NCBI GenBank assembly: GCA_027452145.1
Contig: DAIDHB010000499.1
Coordinates: 1-47,644, forward strand
Source of the DNA: Planctomycetales bacterium
GTDB lineage: Bacteria > Planctomycetota > Planctomycetia > Isosphaerales > Isosphaeraceae
DNA: 47,644 bases
Reading direction: 5' to 3'
Part shown: positions 1 through 10,200 of the stretch, in pieces
How the letters are laid out: each line of letters starts with the position of its first letter
Position numbering within the stretch: position 1 is the first letter of the stretch
Translations under genes and position numbers: made by a program
The notes under the pieces: generated by a model
The model's database searches: none
What the model was told of the DNA's origin: nothing
What the model saw: the letters and a program-made list of their open reading frames with translations, nothing else

Positions 1-1213
1 TGGACGCGGGATTGGCGGCGAAGTTGACGACCCCTCCGTCCACCGGCTCGACCGGGTTCTTCGCCGTCACGGTCACCGCGAGCGGGCTGAAGGCCGCGCC
101 GATCGTCGCCGTCTGCGGCGTGCTGCCGGCGACGGGGGTCAGCGTGAAGCCCTGGCTCTCGAAGGCGCCGATGTCGACCGCGCCGACGCGAGGCTCGCCG
201 CGCTGGTCGGTGGCCGGGGCGCCGGCGGAGGTGCCGGCGTCGATCGCCGGGCTGCCGGGCAGGAGTGGGATGGTCTCGGTGGGTCCGCCATAGTGGCCGA
301 GGGATCCCAGCCCCGGATCGGCGACGCCGACCTGGTTGCCGCCGACGCCATTAACCAGGCCGTCGGAGCCGCCGGTGCCGATCAGGTTATAAGTGCCCGC
401 GACGGTGCCGAAAATGTCGTTGGGGAGGAGACCGCTGAAAGTGCTGAAGGTGTTATCGGTCACGATCGTGTCGGTCAGAGTTGCGGTGCCGCCCGAGTTC
501 CGGATGCCGCCGCCGATGCCCCTGGCGGAATTGGCCGTGATGGTCGAGCTGGTCACGATCAGGGTGCCGCTATTGAAGATCCCGCCGCCATCGCCGGCGA
601 AGTAGTTGCCGTCGGCCTGGTTGGCCGTGATGGTCGAATCGGAGAGCGTCAGCGTGCCGTCGTTGTAGATCCCGCCTCCGTCCGCCGGGTCGATGCCGTT
701 GCCGGCGGTGTTGCCGCTGACGGTGCAGTCGGCCAACGTTAGCGTGCCGCTGTTGTTCACGCCGCCGCCGTCGCCGTCCGTCTGGTGGCCCCCGGTGATC
801 GTCAGGCCCGTGATCGACGCGGTGACGCCCTTGTCGACCTGGAACACCCCGCTCAGCCCGCCGCCACTGATCGTCAGGCCGGACGAGGGTCCCGTGATCG
901 TCTCGGTCCCCGTCGTGTCGCTCAGCTCGAGCGGACCGTTCGTCAGCTTGATCGTCCGCGCGGTGGCGAAGACGGTGCTGTCGAACGTGATGGTCTCGCT
1001 TCCCCCGCTCGCGTTCGCCGTCGCGATCGCCTGGCGCAGGTCGATCATGTTTGCGGCGGGTGTGTCGGTGGGATTGTTCACGATGATGGTGGACAGCAGT
1101 TTGCGCTCCTCCAGCACCAGGAGCGTCGGCCGAAGCCGTGGCCGCCGCCTCCGGTCCTCGGCCCTCCTGGACGCGCCCCTCCGTCGATTCCATGTCGCGA
1201 GTCGAAAGATCAT
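1..1213 (-). CDS. Beta-helix surface protein with choice-of-anchor Q repeat (partial, C-terminus outside window)
   Basis: This is the N-terminal 404 residues of a large right-handed parallel beta-helix protein; the reading frame stays open to the window edge. The start at 1213 is chosen because AGGAG lies 8 bases upstream. The first ~40 residues are arginine-rich and end in LVLEERKLLS, which resembles the planctomycete LEPR-XLL motif. Next come Gly/Asn/Thr-rich repeats of the GGGIYNDGTLTLSDSTI type, then a choice-of-anchor Q segment containing SPAIDAGTSAG and VGAVDIGAFES, then the start of an Ig-like linker (NPVEPVDGG). The downstream neighbour in the genome is unseen; upstream on the same strand is a full-length paralog with a near-identical 5' end. 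An extracellular or cell-envelope location is inferred from the family. The ligand and function are unknown. Confidence 0.85.
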   Translation of the reverse strand, partial: MIFRLATWNRRRGASRRAEDRRRRPRLRPTLLVLEERKLLSTIIVNNPTDTPAANMIDLRQAIATANASGGSETITFDSTVFATARTIKLTNGPLELSDTTGTETITGPSSGLTISGGGLSGVFQVDKGVTASITGLTITGGHQTDGDGGGVNNSGTLTLADCTVSGNTAGNGIDPADGGGIYNDGTLTLSDSTITANQADGNYFAGDGGGIFNSGTLIVTSSTITANSARGIGGGIRNSGGTATLTDTIVTDNTFSTFSGLLPNDIFGTVAGTYNLIGTGGSDGLVNGVGGNQVGVADPGLGSLGHYGGPTETIPLLPGSPAIDAGTSAGAPATDQRGEPRVGAVDIGAFESQGFTLTPVAGSTPQTATIGAAFSPLAVTVTAKNPVEPVDGGVVNFAANPAS

Positions 1214-1434
1214 CGGTCGCACTCCTGGTGTTGAGGAACATCGCGGAAGAACTTTTTCACGCTCTCATCACGGCCCCGCGCGGCAGCCGCCAGGGTTACC
1301 CGTTGTTGTCGCTCATCGCTTCGCGCCTGGGATCAGCGAGGGAAGGACCGTTCCTCGAACGCGGCTCCTCTCGCCACGGACGGGGAGCGGATCCCACCGG
1401 CACGGGGACCTTCCCTCCGGCGCCGGTCGCCCGG

Positions 1435-4400
1435 TCATCCGTCGACGGTGTCCCCTCCCCTGTTGCCCTCGACACCGGTCTGGACCAGCTTCAGCTTGCC
1501 ATCGGGGGCCTCGTAGATCCCGCCGCCGATGACCGCCGAACTGCCGGTGACGTTGCAGTCGGTCAGCGCGGCGATCCCATCGTTGAAGACGCCGCCGCCC
1601 TCGGACCCGGCCGAGTTGGCCGCAAGGTTGCAGTTGGTCAGGTTCGCGGTTCCGTGGTTGAGCAGGCCGCCGCCGTCGTGACTCGCCGCGTTGTTCACGA
1701 TCTCGACCTCGGAGAGCGTCAGCGTGCCGGTGTTGTCGATCCCGCCGCCGTCGGTGGCCGAGTTTTTCACGAGGTTGACATCCGTGGCGGTGAGCGTGCC
1801 GGCGTTATAGATCCCGCCGCCGTCGGTGGCCGAGTTGCCGCTGATCGTCACGCCGTTGAGCGTCAGCGAGGCCGGGCCGGTGGTGTAGGTGCCGAACGGG
1901 CTGTGGATAACGAGGAGGCCCTGAACGAACAGGCCGCCGCCCTCGCCCGCGGCGGTATTCCCCATCACGGTGCAGTTGCTCATCGAGAGCTGGCTCGTCC
2001 CGTAAATGTCAACGCCGCCGCCGTTGCCGGAGGTATTGCCGCTGATGGTGCAGTTCGTCAGGGTATCCGTGCCGCTGATCCCCGCGCCGCCGCCGGCCTT
2101 CCCGGCGGAGTTGCCGGTGAGGACGCAGTCGTCCATGGTCAGCGTGCCGGAATTCGTGTTCACGGCGCCGCCGAGGCCACCGGTCGCGTTCCCGCTCAGG
2201 GTGCAGTCCTTGAGCGAGACGTTGGTCTGGTCCTCGTACGAATAACTCGCGAGGGCGCCGCCGAAGCCCCCACTGGTCCCGGCGGTGTTGCCGGTGAGCG
2301 TGCAGCCGTTGAGCGAGATGGTGGTCTGTCCATAGTTTGCCGAGCTGTAGATGGCCCCGCCGCTGGGCTGGGCGTTGCCGAAAAAGCTGTGGAAAACCAC
2401 TGCGGTGTTGTCGCTGATCGTGCAATCGGTGAGGGAAAGATCACTCACGCCGCCGAATTCGGAATTGAAGATGGCACCGCCGTCGTTCGCTGAGTTCCCG
2501 GTCAGGGTGCAATCGACCAGACTGAGCGAGCCATTGTCATTGAAGATGGCGCCGCCAGTTCCCGGTCCAGAGTCGCCGAATCCGCGATAAAAGAAGTTGG
2601 CAGGTGGCGCCGCATTGTCCTCGAGCTGGCAGCCGGTGAGCGTGAGGACGCCGTTGTTAACGATCGCGCCTCCGGTGGGCGAGATGTTGCCGCTGATTGA
2701 GCAATCGGTCAGGGTCGCGGTCCCGACATTCGAGATCGCGCCCCCGGAGCCGCCGCCGTGGGAAGTGGAGTTCCCGGTCAGCGTGCAATCGGTCAGGCTC
2801 AGCGTGGCGCCCGGCCCATTGGCGATCGCTCCCCCCGCGCCCTCGGCAACGGTGCTGAAGCCGCCAAAGTGGACGAAGGCCGGCTTCGTCGTGTTGTGCT
2901 CGAAGAGGCAATCGCTCACGGTGAGGGTGCCGAGGTTGTTCACCGCGCCCCCGTAGGTCGCGACGCCACCGATGAGCGTCAGTCCGGAGATGGTCGCCTG
3001 CACTGTCTTGTCGACCTGGAACACCCGGCTGAGCCCGCCGCCGCTGATCGTCACGCCCGCCGCCGGGCCGGTGACGGTCTCGGCCTCGCCAGTGTTGCTC
3101 AGCTCGAGCTGACTGCCCGTCAGGGTGATCGTCTGCGGCGTGCCGAACACGCCCGGATCGAAGCTGATGGCCGCGCTGCCCGAGGTGTCGGCGTTGGCGA
3201 AGTTCACGGCCAGCGGCAGGCTCAGCAGGCCGGCCCCGGCGAAGAGCGAGCCGCTCGTCGAATTCACGACCAGACTGGTGAAGACCGGACCCGCATTGGT
3301 GAGGTCGAGGGAGGCGGGGGCCAGGCCGAGCCCTGACGCCGTGACCGTGTATGACCCGACGATGTTGTTGGGTCCGCCGATGACGCTCGCCTGGCCGCCG
3401 GCGATGATGTCGGAGGAGGCCAGCAGGATCGCCGAGGCGCCGTTCGCCGCGGGATTGGCGGCGAAGTCGACGATCCCTCCGTCCACCGGTTCGACCGGGT
3501 TGTTGGCCGTCACGGTCACCGCGAGCGGGCTGAAGGCCGCGCCGATCGTCGCGGTCTGCGGCGTGCTGCCGGCGACGGGCGTCATCGTGAAGCCCTGGCT
3601 CTCGAAGGCGCCGATGTCGACCGCGCCGACGCGACCCTCGCCGCGCTGGTCGGTGGCCGGGGCCCCGGTGGAAGTTCCGGCGTCGATCGCCGGGCTGCCG
3701 GGAAGGAGTGGGATGGTCTCGGTGGGTCCGCCGTAGTGGCCCAGGACCCCCAGCCCGGGCTGGGCCACGCCGACGAGGTTGCCGCCGACTGCATTGGCCA
3801 GGCCGCCCGAGCCGCCGGTGCCGATCAGGTTGTACGTGCCCGTGACGGTACCCGCGATGTCGCCGGCGCCGAAGTAGGTTTTATTGTCGGTGACGATCGT
3901 GTTGGTCAGCGTGGCCGTACCGCCGGAGTTCTGGAGGCCGCCGCCCTCGCCATAGTATCGGGCGAAGTTGGCGGTGATTGTCGAGCTGGTCACGTTCAGC
4001 GTGCCACTATTGAAGAGACCGCCGCCGGAACTGGCCAGGTAGTTGCCGTCGGCGAAGTTGGCCGTGACAGTCGAGTCGGTGACCGTCAAGGTGCCGTCGT
4101 TGTAGATCCCGCCCCCGTCCGCCGGGCCGGCGCCGATGCCGGCGGTGTTGCCGTTGACCGTGCAGTCGGTCACGGTCAGAGTACCGCTGTTGCCGACGCC
4201 GCCACCGTTGCCGGCGGTCAGGCCGCCGGTGATCGTCAGCCCCGTGATCGTCGCGGTGACGCCCGTGTCGACCTGGAACACCCGGCTGAGCCTGGCGCCG
4301 CTGATCGTCACGCCCGCCGCCGGGCCGGTGATCGTCTCGGCCTCGCTGGTGTTGCTCAGCTCGAGCTGACTGCCCGTCAGGGTGATCGTCTGCGATGTGC

Positions 4401-5922
4401 CGAACACGCCCGGATCGAAGCTGATGCTCGCGATGCCCGAGGTGTCGGTGTTGGCGAAGGCGACGGCCAGCGGCAAGCTCAGCAGGCCGGGCCCGGCGAA
4501 GAGCGAACTGCTCGTCGTGTTCACGACCAGACTGGTGAGGGTCGGGCCCGCATTGGTGAGGTCGAGGGAGGCGGGCACCAGGCCCGGCCCCGACGCCGTG
4601 ACCGTGTACGACCCGTCCATGTTGTTGGGCCCGCCGGTGACGCCGGCCTGGCCGCCGGCGACGACGGCCGAGGAGTTCGCCAGGATCGCCGTGGCGCCGT
4701 CGTTCGCCGGATTGGCGGCGAAGTTGACGATTCCACCGTCCACCGGCTCGACCGGGTTCTTCGCCGTCACCGCCACCGCCAGCGGGTTGGCGAATGTCAC
4801 GCCGATCGTCGCCGTCTGCGGCGTGCTGCCGGCGACGGGTGTTAATGTAAAGCCCTGGCTCTCGAAGGCGCCAATGTCGACGGCGCCGACGCGCGACTCG
4901 CCACGCTGGTCGACGGCCGGGGCGCCGGCGGAGGTGCCGGCGTCGATCGCCGGGCTGCCGGGCAGGAGCGGGATGGTCTCGGTGGACCCGCCGTAGTCGC
5001 CCAGGACTCCCAGCGCCGGATCGGCGACGCCGACGAGGTTGCCGCCGACACCGTTGACCAGGCCGCCCGAGCCGCCGGCGCCGATCAGGTTGAAAGTGCC
5101 TGCAACGGTGCCCGCGATGTCGGTGAGGCCGGATAGAGACGGAAGCCTGTAGGTGTTGTCGGCAACGATCGTGTTGATCAGTGTGGCCGTTCCGCCGGAG
5201 TTCTGGATGCCACCGCCGCCCATGTAGTCCGTGACGGTGTTATCCGCGACGGTGCAGTTGGTCGCCCTCAACGAGCCGCTGTTGAAGAGCCCGCCGCCGT
5301 GAGTCGAGTAGTACTTGCCGGCGGCGACGTTGGCCGTGATGGTCGAGTCGGTCAGCGTCAGCGTGCCGTTGTTGTAGATCCCACCTCCGTCCGCCGGGCC
5401 GATGCCGTTGCCGGCGGTGTTGCCGCTGACCGTGCAGTCGGCCAATGTCAGTGTGCCGCTGTTGCTCACGCCGCCGCCATTGCCGACGGCCAGGCCCCCG
5501 GTGATCGCCAGGCCCGTGATCGACGCGGTGACGCCCTTGTCGACCTGGAACACCCCGCTCAGCCCGCCGCCGCTGATCGTCAGTCCTGACGAGGGTCCCG
5601 TGATCGTCTCGGTCCCGGTCGTGTCGCTCAGCTCGAGCGGACCGTTCGTCAGCTTGATCGTCCGCGCGGTGGCGAAGACGGTGCTGTCGAATGTGATGGT
5701 CTCGCTCCCCCCGTTCACATTGGCCGTCGCGATCGCCTGGCGCAGGTCGATCTGGCCCGCGGCGGCCGTGTCGGTGGGATTGTTCACCACGATGGTGGAC
5801 AGCAGCTTGCGCTCCTCCAGCACCAGGAGCATCGGCCGGAGCCGTGGCCGCCTCCGTCTCCGGTCCTCGGCCTTCCGGGACGCGCCCCGCCGCCGATCCC
5901 ATGCCGCGAGTCGAAAGATCAT
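1435..5922 (-). CDS. Large beta-helix surface protein with LEPR-XLL-like motif and choice-of-anchor Q repeats
   Basis: This gene encodes about 1495 residues. A longer frame begins at 6033, but the start at 5922 (MIFRLAAWDRRRG) has AGGAG 8 bases upstream and matches the start of the paralog at 1213. Residues 1-30 are very basic and residues 35-42 read LEERKLLS, like the LEPR-XLL motif of planctomycete giant surface proteins. Three beta-helix passes follow, made of repeats such as GGGIYNNGTLTLTDSTI. Two choice-of-anchor Q segments (SPAIDAGTS plus VGAVDIGAFESQG) are separated by Ig-like linkers containing NPVEPVDGGIV. The last third is a longer, purely beta-helical region ending in VEGNRGGDTVDG, with no obvious sorting signal. 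It is probably an exported surface or matrix protein (inference); no enzymatic site was recognised. The internal repeats are also highly similar at DNA level. Confidence 0.88.
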   Translation of the reverse strand: MIFRLAAWDRRRGASRKAEDRRRRRPRLRPMLLVLEERKLLSTIVVNNPTDTAAAGQIDLRQAIATANVNGGSETITFDSTVFATARTIKLTNGPLELSDTTGTETITGPSSGLTISGGGLSGVFQVDKGVTASITGLAITGGLAVGNGGGVSNSGTLTLADCTVSGNTAGNGIGPADGGGIYNNGTLTLTDSTITANVAAGKYYSTHGGGLFNSGSLRATNCTVADNTVTDYMGGGGIQNSGGTATLINTIVADNTYRLPSLSGLTDIAGTVAGTFNLIGAGGSGGLVNGVGGNLVGVADPALGVLGDYGGSTETIPLLPGSPAIDAGTSAGAPAVDQRGESRVGAVDIGAFESQGFTLTPVAGSTPQTATIGVTFANPLAVAVTAKNPVEPVDGGIVNFAANPANDGATAILANSSAVVAGGQAGVTGGPNNMDGSYTVTASGPGLVPASLDLTNAGPTLTSLVVNTTSSSLFAGPGLLSLPLAVAFANTDTSGIASISFDPGVFGTSQTITLTGSQLELSNTSEAETITGPAAGVTISGARLSRVFQVDTGVTATITGLTITGGLTAGNGGGVGNSGTLTVTDCTVNGNTAGIGAGPADGGGIYNDGTLTVTDSTVTANFADGNYLASSGGGLFNSGTLNVTSSTITANFARYYGEGGGLQNSGGTATLTNTIVTDNKTYFGAGDIAGTVTGTYNLIGTGGSGGLANAVGGNLVGVAQPGLGVLGHYGGPTETIPLLPGSPAIDAGTSTGAPATDQRGEGRVGAVDIGAFESQGFTMTPVAGSTPQTATIGAAFSPLAVTVTANNPVEPVDGGIVDFAANPAANGASAILLASSDIIAGGQASVIGGPNNIVGSYTVTASGLGLAPASLDLTNAGPVFTSLVVNSTSGSLFAGAGLLSLPLAVNFANADTSGSAAISFDPGVFGTPQTITLTGSQLELSNTGEAETVTGPAAGVTISGGGLSRVFQVDKTVQATISGLTLIGGVATYGGAVNNLGTLTVSDCLFEHNTTKPAFVHFGGFSTVAEGAGGAIANGPGATLSLTDCTLTGNSTSHGGGSGGAISNVGTATLTDCSISGNISPTGGAIVNNGVLTLTGCQLEDNAAPPANFFYRGFGDSGPGTGGAIFNDNGSLSLVDCTLTGNSANDGGAIFNSEFGGVSDLSLTDCTISDNTAVVFHSFFGNAQPSGGAIYSSANYGQTTISLNGCTLTGNTAGTSGGFGGALASYSYEDQTNVSLKDCTLSGNATGGLGGAVNTNSGTLTMDDCVLTGNSAGKAGGGAGISGTDTLTNCTISGNTSGNGGGVDIYGTSQLSMSNCTVMGNTAAGEGGGLFVQGLLVIHSPFGTYTTGPASLTLNGVTISGNSATDGGGIYNAGTLTATDVNLVKNSATDGGGIDNTGTLTLSEVEIVNNAASHDGGGLLNHGTANLTNCNLAANSAGSEGGGVFNDGIAALTDCNVTGSSAVIGGGIYEAPDGKLKLVQTGVEGNRGGDTVDG

Positions 5923-6311
5923 CGGTCGCACTCCTGGTGTTAGGTCCCGGGGGAAGGCTGCCTGGCAACCGGCTCCGAACCATGCCTGCGCGCTCGATCC
6001 ACCGCCGGCCGTCAAGGCCGGACCGCAGGCCACGGGCCCGCCCGCCGACCTCCTCGCGCAAGAGGCGAAGGAACGATTTGATCAACGCCGATTCGGCGTC
6101 GCTGATATCTCCGCGGTCGGGTCGCCGATTGATCGTCCCCGATCGGGCGAGGCGAACCGGGCTGCACTTCGTAGCACGCTGTGGAGTATTCCCGCCCGTG
6201 TGACAGGACTTTTCGGGGCGATTCGAGGAGCCGGCGCGCAGCCCGAAACGACCCGCGTGGCAGGGATGCCACGTCGGGACAGCCGCAGGTCGCCGGGATA
6301 TCGGCGGCGGC
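5923..6311. other. Intergenic stretch upstream of the beta-helix gene
   Basis: These 389 bases separate the ECF sigma factor stop from the start of the beta-helix gene, both on the minus strand. The only clear signal is the AGGAG ribosome-binding site just upstream of 5922. The ~20 bases before that start are shared with the paralog start at 1213; beyond them the two upstream regions diverge. No convincing sigma-70 promoter or terminator was seen. Confidence 0.5.
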
Positions 6312-6896
6312 TCAGGCAATCAGCTCGCCCATCTCCTCCTTGAGCCGTCGGAGCACGCGCGACTTGGCCTGGCGGACGGCGTTGGCCGTGATCCCCAGCT
6401 CCGCCGCCACCTCCGTGGGCGAGCGATCCTCCACGGCCACCCGCCAGAAGGCCCTCCAGGTGCGCTCCTCGAACTGATCGCGCACCAGGCTCACGGCCCG
6501 ATGGAACACGCCGGCGAGGTCGGCCGGGGCCTCGGAGAGGTCGGGTTCGTCCGATGGCGTGGGGACCTCCTGAAGCCGCATCTGGGCATCGGTCCCGCCG
6601 GCCGCGGCCTCACCCCGTTCCTGGAAGTAGTGCAGGAGCTTGTGCCGCGCAATACCACGCATCCAGGCGCGGAAGGTCGTGCCCGGCCGGTCGGCCCGAA
6701 ACCTCCCCAGATTCGCGGAAACCGCGGTGAAGACGTCCTGCGAGACATCCTGGATGTCGTGATCCGGGATCCCTGCCTGCCGGCACCAGTGACGCACCAG
6801 TGGTGCGTAGATGATCACGATCCGCTCCCAGGCGTCCGCCTCCCTGTGCACGGCGCGGCGTAGCAGAGAGGTCGAGGTCGGATCATTGTCACTCAT
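6312..6896 (-). CDS. ECF-type sigma-70 family RNA polymerase sigma factor
   Basis: This 194-residue protein has sigma region 2 at about residues 20-93 (DIQDVSQDVFTAVSANLGRF, then FRAWMRGIARHKLLHYF). Region 4 lies at about 130-190 (RTWRAFWRVAVEDRSPTEVA, then GITANAVRQAKSRVLRRLKE). The start at 6896 is preferred over a longer frame from 7067 because the protein then begins at MSDNDPTSTS and GGAG lies 9 bases upstream. It is transcribed divergently from a membrane Ser/Thr kinase across 305 bases. ECF/kinase neighbours of this kind are recurrent in planctomycetes (ECF-STK type groups), so the kinase probably controls this sigma factor (inference). No classical anti-sigma gene is adjacent, although the kinase has an anti-sigma-like zinc finger at its N-terminus. 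Confidence 0.92.
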   Translation of the reverse strand: MSDNDPTSTSLLRRAVHREADAWERIVIIYAPLVRHWCRQAGIPDHDIQDVSQDVFTAVSANLGRFRADRPGTTFRAWMRGIARHKLLHYFQERGEAAAGGTDAQMRLQEVPTPSDEPDLSEAPADLAGVFHRAVSLVRDQFEERTWRAFWRVAVEDRSPTEVAAELGITANAVRQAKSRVLRRLKEEMGELIA

Positions 6897-7201
6897 CGCG
6901 ACTCGCTCCACATCGGTCCGGTGGCGTGCGGATCGAACGAATCCATGCGTACACTTTAAATCGACCTGGCTGCATACCGTTGTGGAGGCGAAGGCCGAGT
7001 CCCGGGCCGCTGGCGGCATGGATGTCTTGCGTTGTCCAGATACGCCGTCTGGTGCGCAGCTCAACAAATACTGTCACATCCACGGGAATCCTGATTATGC
7101 TGTCAGGCGCGTGCCGACCGAAAGCCTAGAGTAATCGGCATCCGGAATTCCATCCTCTCGTCCCGAATGCCGGGGACAGGGTCCGGCACGAGGGGGAGCG
7201 A
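6897..7201. promoter_or_regulatory. Divergent intergenic region between sigma factor and kinase genes
   Basis: These 305 bases should hold the promoters of both divergent genes. On the plus strand TGTCAC at 7072-7077 and TATGCT at 7096-7101 are 18 bases apart, a weak sigma-70-like pair. The kinase start at 7202 is preceded by GGGGGAG, a good ribosome-binding site. If the ECF factor is autoregulated, its own recognition motif should also lie here, but it cannot be picked out from one example. Confidence 0.35.
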
Positions 7202-10200
7202 ATGAGCCCGATTGCGTGCCCGAGCCAGGAAGTGCTGTTGGCCTTCGCCGTGGGCGAGTTGCCCGAGACCGAACTGGCCGAGGTGGCCGAGCACCTGGAG
7301 CGGTGCCTCCAGTGCGGCGAGCGGGCCGGTCAGCTCGACCGGGCGACCGATCCGATCCTTGCCGGGCTGAGACTCATCGGGGACCTGGGGCCGAGTACGC
7401 TGCTTTCGGCCCGGGATTCGGACGGATGGGCCCGGCCCAGGCACGTCCCGGTCCTGGCCGGGACCTGGGGCGAATTCCGGATCGTGCGCGAGATCGGCCG
7501 GGGGGGCATGGGGGTCGTTTACGAGGCGTACCAGGAGTCGCTCAACCGGCATGTCGCCGTCAAGCTGCTCCGCGAGCCGGCGGACCTGGCGCGGTTTCGT
7601 CGCGAGGCCAGGGCGGCCGCCAGGCTGCACCACGTCAACATCGTCCCCGTCCATGGCGTCGGCGAGCACGCCGGGCGGCACTACTACGTCATGCAGTTCA
7701 TCGCCGGCCTGGGCCTCGACCAGGCGCTGCGACGGCCCCGGGCGGCCGAAGGCGGCCAGGAAAAGCCGGCGGCCGACTACCGCGAGCTGGCGCGGATCGC
7801 GCTTCAGGTCGCCGACGCCCTCGCCCACGCGCACGATCAGGGCATCATCCACCGCGACATCAAGCCGTCGAACATCCTGCTCGACGATCGGGGCGCCGCC
7901 TGGGTCACCGACTTCGGGCTGGCGTATGACTCGGCCGACACCCAGACGCTGACCCACACCGGCGACCTGCTGGGGACCATCCGTTACATGGCTCCGGAGC
8001 GGTTCGCCGGCCGGACCGATGCGGGGGCGGACATCTACGGGCTGGGGGCGACCCTCTACGAGCTGGCGTGCGGCCGGCCGGCCTTCCCGGATGTCGATCG
8101 GGCGGTGCTGATTCATCAGATCCTGCACCACGATCCTCCCCGGCCCAGGCTGGTCGACCCACGGGTGCCGCGCGACCTGGAAACGATCGTCCTGAAGGCG
8201 ATGGCGCGGGACCCGTCCCATCGCTACGAGACCGCGGCCGAGCTGGCCGACGACCTCCGCCGGTTCCTGGCCGGCCGGCCGATCCGCGCCCGGCGGGCCG
8301 GCGAGGCGGAGAAATTCGTGCGGTGGTGCCGCCGCAACCCGGCCCCGGCCGGCCTGCTCGCGGCGCTGGCGCTGGTCTTCTGGGTCGGGTTTGCGCTGGT
8401 CGCCTGGGAGTGGCGCCAGGCCGTCGCCGAGCGACTGGCCAGGGACAACGAGCGGCTCAGTGCGATCGCCGCCGAGGGCCGGGCTCGCCTCGCGCGCGAC
8501 CGCGCCGAGGCGGAGGCCGGCCAGGCTCGCGCCGCCGCCGAGCGGGCCGAGGGCCGCCTCTATTCCTCCCTCATCACTCGCGCCCGGCTGGAGCAGCAGA
8601 CCGACAACACCGCGGGGGCCGAGGCCGTCCTCGAGCTCTGCGACCCGCGCCGACGCGGGTGGGAGTGGTACTTCCTCAAGGGGCTCGATCACACCGAGCT
8701 CCTCTCCCTGAGCGATGGCGACGGCTGGGTCTGCCGGGTCGCCTGCAGCCCGGACGGCCGCCTCATCGCCACGGCCGGGGGCGGCGACCCGGACTTTCGG
8801 CTGGACCGGCCTGGGGCGGTGCGGCCCGGCCACGTGAGCCTCTGGGACGCGGCGACCGGCCGGCTCTTCCGCTCCTTCCGCGATCACACCCATTTGGTAC
8901 TCAATGTCGCCTTCAGCCCCGACACCCGCCTGCTCGCCAGCGCCAGCTATGATGGCACGACGCGGCTGTATGATGTGGCTACGGGCTGCCCCCTCCGGAC
9001 GATCGCCGGCGGCAAGCGGCCCTTCCCGGGCGCCGACAAGCTGGTGGGGCGTCTGCCGCTGGCCTTCAGCCCCGACGGCCGTCGGCTGGCGATGAGCAGC
9101 GAGGATCGCACGCTGGCGATCCGGGACGTCGGCACCGGCGAGCGGGTGGCCTCGCTGCCGGCCCAGCCGTATGGATACGATCATGCCGTTTTCAGCCCCG
9201 ACGGCCGCTGGCTGGCGACCCTCTCCGCAGCCAGCCCCGGAGGGCACGAGCGGCTCGCCCGGCTCTGGGACGCGGCGACCCTGGCCGAGGTGACCTCGTT
9301 CGAGGGCGGGCCGTATTACACCGACCTGGCCTTCAACGCCGGCTCCGACCTCCTGGCCGGCGCGAACCGAGACGGCACCCTGGTCCTCTGGGAAGTCCGC
9401 TCCGGCAAGGTCTACAAGGGCTTCGCCGGCCCGCTGGGCGCCTCGCTGGCGGTCGCGATCCGGCCCGACACCGCGATGGTCGCCCTCGCGGGCGAGGACG
9501 GCATCGTCCGCGTCTGGGACGCGGGCACCGGGCAGTCGCAGCCGGCGGTCCGGGGGCATCTCGCGGGTGTTACCGATCTGGCCTTCACCCCGGACTGCCA
9601 GCGGCTCATCAGCGCCAGCCGCGACGGGACGACACGCGTCTGGGACCTGCTGGACAATCCCGAGATCAGCCCGGTCTTCGACGAGATCAACCAGATCGAG
9701 GCGATCGCTTATTCCGAGGACGCGCGGCGGTTCATGGCGCTCAATCGCCAGGGGCGGCTGGCACGCTACGAGTCCGGGTTGCGGGTGCCGCTGGGCTTCG
9801 AGGCGATCGATGTGGCACCGGGGCACGAGTCGCCCTCCGAACTCGCTGCGTTCGACGCCTCGGGACGGCGGCTGGTCGCCGTGGATCGGCGCCATCGGCG
9901 CGACGCGGTCTGCCTGGACGTGCGTGGAGCCGGGGCGAGGGTCGCCCTCCGGGGCTCGCGCCACGCGATTGCGTGGGCCGCCCTCTCGGCCGATGGCACC
10001 CGCGCGGCCACGGCCTCGCGACCGACCCGGCCCGGCGACGAGCCGGGCGGCGAGGCGATCGTCTGGGACGCAAACGATGGCCGTCCGATCTTCCGCTGGA
10101 CCTCCCCGCACGACCAGCCGCGGCGGATCGCCCTGGACCCCAGCGGGCATCGCCTGGCGATCGTGGCCGTCCGGAACGGCTCGGATTCCCCGCTTGAGGA

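Noticed and set aside
1138..2493. 451-codon plus-strand frame opposite the beta-helix genes
   Set aside because: It is a mirror of the beta-helix repeats on the other strand and also crosses the gap between the two genes.
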